Source: Clostridiales bacterium (GTDB lineage: Bacteria; Bacillota; Clostridia; Clostridiales; Oxobacteraceae). Taken from it: a stretch of DNA of 64,000 nucleotides. Made by a program: the position numbers and the translations under genes. Shown piece after piece: positions 27,558 to 35,944 of this stretch. The notes below the pieces were generated by a model. It worked only from the letters and a program-made list of their open reading frames with translations, ran no database searches and was not told where the DNA came from. Location of the stretch: assembly GCA_030016385.1 (NCBI GenBank), contig JASEJN010000001.1:1-64000 (forward strand), written 5' to 3'. The stretch's first letter is position 1; the number at the start of each line of letters is the position of its first letter.

Positions 27558-28309
27558 TTAGTTTTGTGGGTGCCGGCCCGGGCGATGTTGATCTTATAAC
27601 GGTAAAGGGCAGAAGGATTATTGAAGAAGCCGATATTGTAATATATGCAGGTTCGCTGGTGTCTTACAGGCATCTTGATTTTTGCAGGGAAGGATGCATA
27701 AAATACGACAGCTCAAAAATGACTCTTGAAGAGATAATAGATGTGATGAAAAAAGGTTGGAATGAAGGCAAAAATATTGTGAGGCTTCATACCGGAGATC
27801 CCACTATATATGGGGCGATTAAAGAACAAATGGACAAGCTAGATGAACTTAATATCGATTATGAGGTTATACCCGGTGTGAGTTCATTCACTGCGAGCTG
27901 TGCGGCCATAGGATGTGAATTTACGCTGCCGGGTGTCAGCCAGACAGTCATAATAACAAGACTGGAGGGGAGGACTCCGGTTCCGGATGGCGAAAGCCTT
28001 GAGCTTTTAGCGTCCCATAAGTCATCGATGGCGATATTCTTATCCGTTGGCAATATAGATAATGTGATTGAGAAACTAAAAACAGGCTATGGGAGGTCAG
28101 ATGTGCCTGTTGCCGTTATATACAAGGCTACATGGGAGGACCAGAAGATAATAAAAGGTACACTTGCTGATATAGCAGATAAAGTAAAGTCCGAAGGCAT
28201 CAAAAATTTTGCCCAGATACTGGTTGGCGACTTTATAAACGGCAGATATGAAAGATCCAGGCTCTATGACCCGTCGTTTTCCCACAGTTTCAGGGAGGCA
28301 TCGAAATGA
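27554..28309 (+). CDS. cbiF: Cobalt-precorrin-4 C11-methyltransferase CbiF
   Basis: This tetrapyrrole methylase acts at C-11. It is 251 residues, with FVGAGPGDVDLITVKGR, the CbiF-typical YAGSLV, RLHTGDPTIYGAIKEQ and VIPGVSSFTASCAAIG. Both ends overlap their neighbours by 4 nt (ATGA). Confidence 0.94.
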   Translation: MISFVGAGPGDVDLITVKGRRIIEEADIVIYAGSLVSYRHLDFCREGCIKYDSSKMTLEEIIDVMKKGWNEGKNIVRLHTGDPTIYGAIKEQMDKLDELNIDYEVIPGVSSFTASCAAIGCEFTLPGVSQTVIITRLEGRTPVPDGESLELLASHKSSMAIFLSVGNIDNVIEKLKTGYGRSDVPVAVIYKATWEDQKIIKGTLADIADKVKSEGIKNFAQILVGDFINGRYERSRLYDPSFSHSFREASK

Positions 28310-29274
28310 AGATCGCTGTGATATCGTTTACGGATGCCGCGTCGGGTATCGCAGGCAGGATATGCTCGGCAATGGAAGGCTCCGACATGTATGACAACAG
28401 GAATTGTCACGGGGGAGTCAAATCAAAGATAGGCTCGATATTCAAATCGTACGACGGGATAGTTTTTGTTTGTGCTGTAGGGATAGCGGTCAGGATGATT
28501 GCCACCTATATCAGGGATAAGACAAAAGATCCAGCCGTAGTGGTTGTCGACGATATGGGAAGGTTTGCCATAAGCCTTCTGTCCGGACATATAGGCGGTG
28601 CAAATGACCTGACAAGGGAAATATCGGCGTTAATCGGAGCGCAGGCCGTGATAACAACGGCTTCTGACTCTAGAGGAATAGAATCGGTGGATATGTTTGC
28701 AAAAAGGTGCGGATTTTTTATTGAAAACATGGAGGATGCAAAAAAGATAACTTCCATCATGGTAAATGGAGGGACGATAAGGTTTGTATCCGAGACAGGC
28801 GACAGAATAAATTATAGAAATATATCCGATGCCGACTTTGAAGGCAGCATATATGTGACATCGAAGGAGGAAGACATTGCCCGCCCATGCTGCATTTTGA
28901 GGCCAAAGGACCTTGCAGTGGGAGTGGGATGCAAGAGAGGCAAGACGAGAAACGATATATTGAATGCCATATATCAGGTATTCAAGGACAATAATCTCAG
29001 CGTCAAATCGATAAAGGCGATAGCGAGCATAGATCTGAAAAAAGACGAGAAGGGTATAATAGAAGCCTGCAAATATTTGGGCTGCAGTTTCATTATATTT
29101 TCAGCAGAAGATATAAAACGCGTCCAGGACAGATTCAAAAAAAGCGCTTTTGTGGAATCAAAAGTAGGAGTAACTTCGGTATGCGAGCCATGTGCCTTCC
29201 TTGCAGGCGGGGATATAATAGTCGGCAAGACATGTATGGATGGCGTGACCGTGGCGGTGGGAAGGGTGATATAG
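28306..29274 (+). CDS. cbiG: Cobalt-precorrin-5A hydrolase CbiG
   Basis: This opens the delta-lactone of cobalt-precorrin-5A and releases acetaldehyde. It is 322 residues. The N-terminal part contains GIAVRMIATYIRDKTKDPAV and SGHIGGANDLTREI. The C-terminal part has GVGCKRGKTRNDI and SKVGVTSVCEPCAFLA. It is not fused to CbiH as in some bacteria, and the stop is one base before the cbiH ATG. Confidence 0.94.
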   Translation: MKIAVISFTDAASGIAGRICSAMEGSDMYDNRNCHGGVKSKIGSIFKSYDGIVFVCAVGIAVRMIATYIRDKTKDPAVVVVDDMGRFAISLLSGHIGGANDLTREISALIGAQAVITTASDSRGIESVDMFAKRCGFFIENMEDAKKITSIMVNGGTIRFVSETGDRINYRNISDADFEGSIYVTSKEEDIARPCCILRPKDLAVGVGCKRGKTRNDILNAIYQVFKDNNLSVKSIKAIASIDLKKDEKGIIEACKYLGCSFIIFSAEDIKRVQDRFKKSAFVESKVGVTSVCEPCAFLAGGDIIVGKTCMDGVTVAVGRVI

Positions 29275-29275
29275 A

Positions 29276-29995
29276 ATGGCAAAACTTTATATTGTAGGGA
29301 TAGGTCCAGGGTCAGTTGAAAACATGACAATAAAAGCATACAACGCCATAAAAAATTCAGATGTTATCGTAGGCTATACTTTTTATATGGCTCTGGTTGA
29401 GGATCTCATCAAGGATAAAGAGGTAATATCGACAGGCATGCATGGGGAGATTGAAAGGTGTGCCATGGCAATCGAAAAGGCAAAGCAGGGATTTAATACT
29501 GTGATAATAAGCACCGGCGATGCAGGGCTTTACGGAATGGCAGGACCGGTGATTGAGATGGCGGATGGGATAGATGTGGAAGTCATCCCCGGTGTCACCA
29601 GTTCATTCGCGGCGGCGGCAGAGCTTGGGGCTCCGATAATGCATGATTTTTGTACGATAAGTTTAAGCGACCTTTTAACGTCCTGGGATACGATTGAGAA
29701 AAGGTTGAAGTGCGCCTGCGAAGGGGATTTTGTAATCGCATTGTACAATCCGAAGAGCAAAGGGAGGAAGGATAATTTAAAAAGGGCGGTGGATATCATA
29801 TCTGAATATAAAAAAGCGGATACGCCTGTTGGGATTGTGAAAAATGCAGGGAGGGAAGGAAATGAAAAGCGGATAACGACCCTTTCAAATATAGATTATG
29901 ATTTTGCCGATATGAGGACAGTGCTGATAATCGGAAACAGCGGTACGTATATAAAGGAAGGACACATTATAACTCCGAGGGGGTATAAAATTTGA
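29276..29995 (+). CDS. cbiH: Cobalt-precorrin-3 C17-methyltransferase CbiH
   Basis: This methylates C-17 with ring contraction and lactone formation. It is 239 residues with YIVGIGPGSVENMTIKA, GYTFYMALVEDL, STGDAGLYGMAGP and VIPGVTSSFAAAAELG. It contains no extra ferredoxin-like domain. It overlaps cbiJ by 4 nt. Confidence 0.93.
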   Translation: MAKLYIVGIGPGSVENMTIKAYNAIKNSDVIVGYTFYMALVEDLIKDKEVISTGMHGEIERCAMAIEKAKQGFNTVIISTGDAGLYGMAGPVIEMADGIDVEVIPGVTSSFAAAAELGAPIMHDFCTISLSDLLTSWDTIEKRLKCACEGDFVIALYNPKSKGRKDNLKRAVDIISEYKKADTPVGIVKNAGREGNEKRITTLSNIDYDFADMRTVLIIGNSGTYIKEGHIITPRGYKI

Positions 29996-30729
29996 TATGG
30001 ATAATAGGAGGGACATGTGAGGCGGTCGAGCTTGTAGAAAGGATAGATGACAGATATAAATACATAATAACCGCTGCGACGGAAGTGGAAAGGGAGTTTA
30101 TCGATAATGGGAATCTCGTCGTATGCCGGATGGATGAGGCCGGCATGGAGGATTTTATAAAACGCAACTCAATAAAGGTTGTCGTCGACGTGTCTCACCC
30201 TTATGCATTTGAGGTAACCAAAAATGCAAGGGAAGCCGCTCATAAATGCAATATCGAATATATAAGGTATGTGCGGAAGAAAACAGATGACATGGAAGGC
30301 TGTGTATATATGAAATCTATACATGACTGCCTTGAGTTTTTGAAGACTGTAAACGGATGTGTGTTCTTTACGACAGGTTCAAAAAACATAAAGGAATTTG
30401 AATCCGTAAGAGGGGAAAACAGGTTTGTATACAGAGTACTGCCTTCAGTGGAAAGTATAAAGGAATGCATGGACAGCAATGTGGTGATGAAGGATATTAT
30501 CGCATCTCTTGGGCCATATAGTGAAGATTTCAATGCCGCGATGTTTAAAGAATATGGAGCTTTGTATGTTGTCATGAAGGACAGCGGCATTCAGGGAGGT
30601 ACGGGTGAGAAAATAAGGGCATGCAGAAGGCTTGATATAAAGGCAGTTATAATCGGCCGGAAGGATGAAGAAGGGATAAGCGATATTGACGATATCATAA
30701 AAAAATTGGAACATAGGAACTTACAATAA
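29992..30729 (+). CDS. cbiJ: Cobalt-precorrin-6A reductase CbiJ
   Basis: This reduces the macrocycle of cobalt-precorrin-6A with a nicotinamide cofactor. It is 245 residues. IWIIGGTCEAVELVERI is the nucleotide-binding start, and VDVSHPYAFEVTKNAREAA and FTTGSKNIKEF are family blocks. The start is TTG at 29992. After its stop there is a 52-nt gap before cobT with no terminator visible. Confidence 0.92.
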   Translation: MIWIIGGTCEAVELVERIDDRYKYIITAATEVEREFIDNGNLVVCRMDEAGMEDFIKRNSIKVVVDVSHPYAFEVTKNAREAAHKCNIEYIRYVRKKTDDMEGCVYMKSIHDCLEFLKTVNGCVFFTTGSKNIKEFESVRGENRFVYRVLPSVESIKECMDSNVVMKDIIASLGPYSEDFNAAMFKEYGALYVVMKDSGIQGGTGEKIRACRRLDIKAVIIGRKDEEGISDIDDIIKKLEHRNLQ

Positions 30730-30781
30730 GCAGTCAATAGTATAAAGTATTCAAATCGTAAATAAAATGGAGGGGAAATTT

Positions 30782-31849
30782 ATGAATCTTTTAGAAGAAA
30801 GCGTACAAAAAATAAGGCCGGCCGATACCGGCGCAAAAAATGAAGCTAAAAAGAGGCTCGACAGTCTTGCAAAGCCGTTGGGAAGCCTTGGATACCTTGA
30901 AGATATTGCTGCTAAAATGGCCGGCATTACAGGAAATGTATGCAGCAAAATACACAAGAAGAATATTGTAGTCATGTGTGCCGACAACGGTGTAGTGAAG
31001 GAGGGCGTGAGTACTTGCCCGAAAGAAATTACTGCTGCCATGACGGTGAACTTTACAAGAGGAATAACGGGAGTATGCGTTCTGGCCGACCATGCCGCAT
31101 CTGACCTGACGGTTGTGGACATAGGGGTGGATGCCAGAATAGTGCATCCCGGAGTATTGGACAAGAAGATAGCATTTGGCACAAATGATATAGCAAAGGG
31201 TCCAGCAATGACCAGAGATCAAGCAGTCAAAGCCGTTGAGACGGGGATAGAAATTGTAGATGACCTTGTAAGGCGTGGATATGACCTCATCGGTACTGGA
31301 GAGATGGGGATAGGCAATACCACAACCAGCACGGCGGTATTATGCGCTCTTTCCAATCTTTCACCTGATGTTGTCACCGGAAAAGGTGCCGGTCTTACCG
31401 ACGCCCAGTTTGAAAATAAAAAAGCGGTTATAAAAAAGGCACTTGCAGTAAACAGCCCCAAAAGGGACGATGTTATCGATGTGCTGTCAAAAGTCGGGGG
31501 CTTTGACATTGCCGGCATGTGTGGATGTTTCATAGGTGCTGCAAAGAACAGGGTACCCATAGTAATAGATGGATTTATATCATCGGCGGCGGCATTGTGT
31601 GCCTATAGAATTAATCCAATAGTGAGGGATTTCATGTTTCCATCGCATCTATCGGCAGAACCGGGTGCGGTATATATGATGAAGGAGCTTGGGCTTGACC
31701 CAATACTAAATCTGAAGATGAGACTGGGAGAGGGTACCGGTTGTGCTCTGGCATTCGAAATAATTGAGGCAGCCTTGCACATGATAGAATGCATGGGTAC
31801 GTTTGATGATGCCGCCATAGCCGATGACTTTCTGGTAGATATAAGGTGA
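30782..31849 (+). CDS. cobT: Nicotinate-nucleotide:dimethylbenzimidazole phosphoribosyltransferase CobT
   Basis: This activates the lower ligand base as its alpha-ribazole phosphate. It is 355 residues. LAKPLGSLGYLEDIA near the start, CADNGVVKEGVS, GEMGIGNTTTS and SHLSAEPGAVYMM are family blocks. GGAGGGG at 30769-30775 selects ATG 30782 over the in-frame ATG at 30767. No genes for dimethylbenzimidazole synthesis occur in the window, so the natural base is unknown. Confidence 0.94.
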   Translation: MNLLEESVQKIRPADTGAKNEAKKRLDSLAKPLGSLGYLEDIAAKMAGITGNVCSKIHKKNIVVMCADNGVVKEGVSTCPKEITAAMTVNFTRGITGVCVLADHAASDLTVVDIGVDARIVHPGVLDKKIAFGTNDIAKGPAMTRDQAVKAVETGIEIVDDLVRRGYDLIGTGEMGIGNTTTSTAVLCALSNLSPDVVTGKGAGLTDAQFENKKAVIKKALAVNSPKRDDVIDVLSKVGGFDIAGMCGCFIGAAKNRVPIVIDGFISSAAALCAYRINPIVRDFMFPSHLSAEPGAVYMMKELGLDPILNLKMRLGEGTGCALAFEIIEAALHMIECMGTFDDAAIADDFLVDIR

Positions 31850-31854
31850 TAGAT

Positions 31855-32394
31855 ATGAAGAGTGTATTGGTAACAGGAGGAGCCAGGAGCGGTAAAAGTT
31901 CGTTTGCAGAGTCGATATACAATGGAAAAACCGATGTGGTATATATAGCTACGTCGAAAGTAACCGATCGGGAGATGGAAGAAAGGGTTAAACTTCACAG
32001 AAAACAGCGGCCGAAAGATTGGATAACATATGAAGGATACCATAATATAGACGATGCGGTGAAAGGTTCAAGAAACTATATCCTCGATTGCCTGACTGTT
32101 ATGACATCGAATATAATGTTTGAATACACTAAAGATTGCCAGGTTATAACCCATTTGATGCAGAAAGAGGTAGAGGACAGTGTAGTAGGAGAGATTGAAA
32201 GGCTGATGGATAGGGTACGGCTTATCGATGGCAATATCGTGATGGTTACAAACGAAGTAGGATATGGAATTGTTCCTGATAACCATATAGCGAGGGTTTT
32301 CAGGGATATATCGGGGAGGGTGAACAGAAGGGTGGCCGCCATGTGCAGTGAAGTTTATCTGGTATGCTGCGGCATACCCGTCAGGATAAAATGA
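31855..32394 (+). CDS. cobU: Adenosylcobinamide kinase / adenosylcobinamide-phosphate guanylyltransferase CobU
   Basis: This bifunctional nucleotide-loop enzyme makes adenosyl-GDP-cobinamide. The P-loop is TGGARSGKSSFAE, followed by VYIATSKVTDREMEERV and HRKQRP. NEVGYGIVPD is the later family motif. AAGGTG at 31843-31848 favours ATG 31855 over GTG 31846, giving 179 residues. Confidence 0.92.
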   Translation: MKSVLVTGGARSGKSSFAESIYNGKTDVVYIATSKVTDREMEERVKLHRKQRPKDWITYEGYHNIDDAVKGSRNYILDCLTVMTSNIMFEYTKDCQVITHLMQKEVEDSVVGEIERLMDRVRLIDGNIVMVTNEVGYGIVPDNHIARVFRDISGRVNRRVAAMCSEVYLVCCGIPVRIK

Positions 32395-33128
32395 TAAAAT
32401 CATTTGTTTTAATGATGCAGTTTTTTACCCGGCTGCCCATCAATATCGAGATAGACGTCAAAAGGGAGACTGTCATAAAAGGCACTGTTTTTTTACCGTT
32501 AATAGGTATGATAGTAGGGTTTGGCTCATATCTGGCATATTACATAGCAGGGTTAATAAACAGAGATGCAGCGGCTTTAGCCGCTGTAATCGTTATGTTT
32601 CTTATAACCGGCGGACTTCATGTAGACGGTCTGTCGGATACGACCGATGGTTTCTTTTCGGCAAGAAGCAAGGACAGGATACTGGAAATAATGAAGGACA
32701 GCAGGGTGGGATCGTTCGGAGTAATAGCCATAGTATTCGATATACTTGCAAAATATGTGCTTATAAAAAATACTTCCCCGGATATCGCTGCATATTCGTT
32801 GATACTGTCATGCGGCTGTGCACGCTCTTCAATGTCTTTGCTTTTTGGAATAGGAAAAAGTGCGCGCCCGGGCGGTATGGGGGATATGTTTTTAAATAAA
32901 GGATCATTTAAATACTTTATAGCGAGTTCATTGATTTTTGGAATAATAGGTTTTTACATGGCCGGTTATGTGTTTATGATATCATTTTTTGCATGCTTGT
33001 TGCTGTCGCTTTTGATGATGATGAAGTCGGACAGGATAATAGGAGGACTGACAGGGGATGTGTTCGGCACGATTTGTGAGCTTGCAGAGATATTGAGTCT
33101 GGCTATATTTATGGGAGTGAGGATATGA
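32391..33128 (+). CDS. cobS: Adenosylcobinamide-GDP ribazoletransferase (cobalamin synthase) CobS
   Basis: This polytopic membrane enzyme joins the GDP-activated corrinoid and alpha-ribazole (phosphate). The N-terminus MMQFFTRLPI, the acidic motif GGLHVDGLSDTTDGFFSA and later helices are diagnostic. It is 245 residues from ATG 32391, which shares ATGA with the cobU stop. The frame open from 32364 overlaps cobU and is not supported. Confidence 0.93.
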   Translation: MIKSFVLMMQFFTRLPINIEIDVKRETVIKGTVFLPLIGMIVGFGSYLAYYIAGLINRDAAALAAVIVMFLITGGLHVDGLSDTTDGFFSARSKDRILEIMKDSRVGSFGVIAIVFDILAKYVLIKNTSPDIAAYSLILSCGCARSSMSLLFGIGKSARPGGMGDMFLNKGSFKYFIASSLIFGIIGFYMAGYVFMISFFACLLLSLLMMMKSDRIIGGLTGDVFGTICELAEILSLAIFMGVRI

Positions 33129-33715
33129 ATATTGTATTTGTAAGGCACGGTAGGATATGCATATCGAAACAGCGAAGGTATATTGGAAGAGAGGATGTCA
33201 GGCTTTTGCCCGAGGGATTTGATGACATCAAAAAACTGAAAAATTATATTGAATGTATAAGCTTTGGGACTGTATACTCCAGTCCGCTTTTGAGAGCAAA
33301 GCAAAGCGCCGCGATTCTGTCGGACAAATATATTACAGATGAAAGACTTATGGAGGCAAATTTTGGCATATTTGAAGGGAAGACATATGAGGAAATTTGT
33401 TCAAAATTTCCTGTAGAATGCGAAAAATGGGCGAATGATTATGTAAATTATAATATCCCGGAAGGTGAAAGCTTGAGCGTGTTATTTGACAGGGTAGAGA
33501 ACTTCCTGGATGATATATCGAAGAAAGATGGCAACATACTGGCAGTCACCCATGAGGGAGTGATACGGTGTGCACTGTCATTAGCCGTGGGAAACAGAGA
33601 TTGCTTCTTCAAATTCCGTACCGGATATGGCAGGTTTGCCGTGGTGTCGATAGATAATGGGTACATGTATATAAGGGCAGTAAACGGATTGTTTAATTTG
33701 AAAGAAATATTATGA
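33125..33715 (+). CDS. cobC: Alpha-ribazole phosphatase CobC (histidine phosphatase family)
   Basis: This removes the phosphate from alpha-ribazole phosphate or adenosylcobalamin phosphate. It is 196 residues. The catalytic His8 lies in FVRHGR, YSSPLLRAKQSA supplies the second Arg, and the acid pair is in AVTHEGVIR. It is the last intact gene of the cobalamin run and shares ATGA with cobS. Confidence 0.9.
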   Translation: MNIVFVRHGRICISKQRRYIGREDVRLLPEGFDDIKKLKNYIECISFGTVYSSPLLRAKQSAAILSDKYITDERLMEANFGIFEGKTYEEICSKFPVECEKWANDYVNYNIPEGESLSVLFDRVENFLDDISKKDGNILAVTHEGVIRCALSLAVGNRDCFFKFRTGYGRFAVVSIDNGYMYIRAVNGLFNLKEIL

Positions 33716-33785
33716 ATGTAAATACGATGTTATAAGATTATACATAGGATGTAAGCGCGATGTGCAGCAGCTGTATTGAAAATCG

Positions 33786-33977
33786 GATGGAAGGGCGAAT
33801 GTTTCATTAAATGGCGGTAATCCTATTAATGAATCAATGAGCATAGCAAATATGATTGCCGCCGAAGGGATCAAATCCTTTGTAATAGATACGGAAAGAG
33901 ATTTTGTCAGGCTTGAACTTGTGCATAGAATTGCAAATGCCATGAATGCCGAGTATTTTAAACTGGAAAATTTATAG
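33786..33977 (+). pseudogene. 3' fragment of a chelatase VWA (ChlD-like) subunit
   Basis: The frame starting at 33786 reads DGRANVSLNGGNPINES, then IAAEGIKSFVIDTERDFVRL and ends YFKLENL before TAG at 33975. This matches the end of the VWA domain of the intact protein at 5004-6938 (SDGKATYSS, then IKSIVIDADDSFAKLSLA). No start codon or upstream domain exists. The preceding 70 nt are not recognisable. It implies that the operon once ended in its own chelatase subunit gene. Confidence 0.8.
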
Positions 33978-34034
33978 TTATCACCCCCCTATAAACAAGA
34001 TACATTACGTATTTGTTATATAGGGAGTGATAAA

Positions 34035-34184
34035 ATGAGAGTGGATTCAGTTGTCAAATCCTATAATATGATCAGAAGAGAACCAAATAGCAAATACGAA
34101 AACAATCGGATAAGAAATGATAAACATACCAGTTTATTCAGTTACATTTTGGCAGAACAAATCAAAAAAGCTGGCAAACGTTAG
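34035..34184 (+). CDS. Small orphan protein, 49 residues
   Basis: ATG 34035 follows a plausible binding site (GGGAG at 34023-34027) and runs to TAG 34184. The product starts MRVDSVVKSYNMIRREPN, is basic (many Lys, Arg and Asn) and has no membrane segment or Cys pair. I do not recognise the family. A strong terminator 25 nt downstream supports a genuine short transcript, but coding is unproven. Confidence 0.5.
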   Translation: MRVDSVVKSYNMIRREPNSKYENNRIRNDKHTSLFSYILAEQIKKAGKR

Positions 34185-34208
34185 GTCAGATAATAATATA
34201 GGTTCATG

Positions 34209-34256
34209 GAATCGGCCTGAAAATATATATATTTTTCAGGCCGATTCAGCTTTTGT
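34209..34256 (+). terminator. Strong intrinsic terminator
   Basis: A near-perfect palindrome (GAATCGGCCTGAAAA paired with TTTTTCAGGCCGATTC) is followed by AGCTTTTG. It ends the plus-strand transcript of the small ORF and/or the cob operon. It may also serve the convergent MFS gene, though that side lacks a T-run. Confidence 0.82.
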
Positions 34257-34296
34257 TAAAGCCATTTTCTACAAAATAAACGAGGGTCCATATTAA

Positions 34297-35547
34297 TTAT
34301 TCTTTTTGAAATATGCGTGCTATGCATAGCACTATCATCATTTCTGCTATTACTATGCAAAGGTTCAACGCCAGAGGGAGCGCACGGCTAATCTGTGAGA
34401 GCTGACCTGCTATCCAACCCGCAGGTGTACTTGTAAATAAAATTGCGGCGAAGATAAGGCTGTTTGTGCGTGCTCGTTCCTCTGAGGGAATGCTTATTGA
34501 CATAAGTGATTCACATAAGGGTCCGAGGATGGCGAGCGCAAATGCTTCACATATCGCTGAGAAAAACACTGCCCAAAGCGCATAAACACCCATTGGTTGG
34601 CATACTAATAATACGATCAATCCCAGCATATGTGAACCCAGTCCGGTGAGAAGCGGCCGTTGGATCGAGCGAAGGCTAAGATGTGAGGTAATAAACAGAT
34701 AGACCGATATTGTAATGATAGCTTTCACCAGTGGGAATAGAGAGAGCATAGAATTACTTATGCCATATGCGGCTGTGATAAACAAGGACCAGAAAGTGGC
34801 CTCTACGGTATTAAAACAGGTCATCAGTATCATAAGCATCACGTACAGCAATATGCGTGACTGCCGGATAGCAGAAGCAAACGCGTTCCAGTTGCCGAAA
34901 GTCAGCGAGAATAAATGGTGCCCTTTGCATTCTTCTATACGCTGATTGCCTATATCACTTTCGTTTGACATATGGTACTGTAATATAAACTTTGTGGTCA
35001 TCATCACCATAGATAGAATATACAATATGCGCATGGTCGGTACAAGCGTAAACCGGTCAATGAAGAAACCTACTATCGGTGAAATGAATCCTGCCACTAA
35101 TCCAAAAAGATTGAGTATGGTATAAATATTGATGAGTTGATCGGGATCGCCATCTTCGATAATCATGCAGCTGAAGCTGTTGCCGGTTACACGCCACATG
35201 CTGTTGAAAAATACTGCCAGCATAAAGTACAAATAGCCATGTGCATCTGCCCAAAGTATACAAGGGATAGTCCAGCTGAGCAGGCCAAATACAAGCATCA
35301 TGCGGCGTCTGCCGTATTTATCTATGATTGCGCCCGAAAATAATCCCCATATGAATTGCATAGCAAGGCCAAAACTGGCAACCGTGCCGATCTGTACATC
35401 GTTCAAGCCGACTTCAGCCATATATATCGATACGAACGGCAAAATAAGGTTATTAGGAATTGCCCATAAAGGTTCTGTTACAACGCAGGCCCTTTGGTTT
35501 CCTTTAAGATAGCGCAAAGTTTGCCGTATAGAATGATTAAATTTCAT
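34297..35547 (-). CDS. MFS transporter
   Basis: This is a 416-residue major facilitator with about twelve hydrophobic helices. It carries the typical loop 2-3 motif GAIIDKYGRRRMM (residues about 67-79). AAGGAG precedes its ATG on the minus strand. The substrate is not predictable from sequence. Efflux-type family members often look like this. It is divergent from hppA and convergent with the small ORF, so it is its own transcription unit. Confidence 0.85.
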   Translation of the reverse strand: MKFNHSIRQTLRYLKGNQRACVVTEPLWAIPNNLILPFVSIYMAEVGLNDVQIGTVASFGLAMQFIWGLFSGAIIDKYGRRRMMLVFGLLSWTIPCILWADAHGYLYFMLAVFFNSMWRVTGNSFSCMIIEDGDPDQLINIYTILNLFGLVAGFISPIVGFFIDRFTLVPTMRILYILSMVMMTTKFILQYHMSNESDIGNQRIEECKGHHLFSLTFGNWNAFASAIRQSRILLYVMLMILMTCFNTVEATFWSLFITAAYGISNSMLSLFPLVKAIITISVYLFITSHLSLRSIQRPLLTGLGSHMLGLIVLLVCQPMGVYALWAVFFSAICEAFALAILGPLCESLMSISIPSEERARTNSLIFAAILFTSTPAGWIAGQLSQISRALPLALNLCIVIAEMMIVLCIARIFQKE

Positions 35548-35944
35548 ATTAATTTTCTCCTTTTAATTTATTATAGGCATCAACTCCTTTCAAAAAATAT
35601 TGACCGGGTAAATATATTGGGATTAAACTGCATAAATGAAACATAATAAACATTTTTAACCTCGCAGCGTTTGCTAATATTAAAATCAAATATTACTGTA
35701 TAATTATAGCATGATGCAAGATATTATGTTCATATTTTCCAGTTAAAAAATTGGATGAAAACAGGAAAAAAGTTGTACGAAAGAGTTTTATTAAAAATAA
35801 GATTATTTTAAATACTTTTACCAAAATTTATATCCAGGTGATATAATATAATCTGTGATGTATAGATATTTTTATTTGCAAATCAGATACGCCTTAAATT
35901 TAATTTTCAAGGAGTATCAAATAACTACTAAGGGGGTCGTATAA
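35548..35944. other. Intergenic region between MFS gene and hppA
   Basis: This 397-nt AT-rich region must carry the divergent promoters of both genes. On the minus strand a TATAAT lies at 35703-35708 with a weak -35. On the plus strand a TATAAT lies at 35842-35847, also with a poor -35. I see no other element. Confidence 0.4.
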
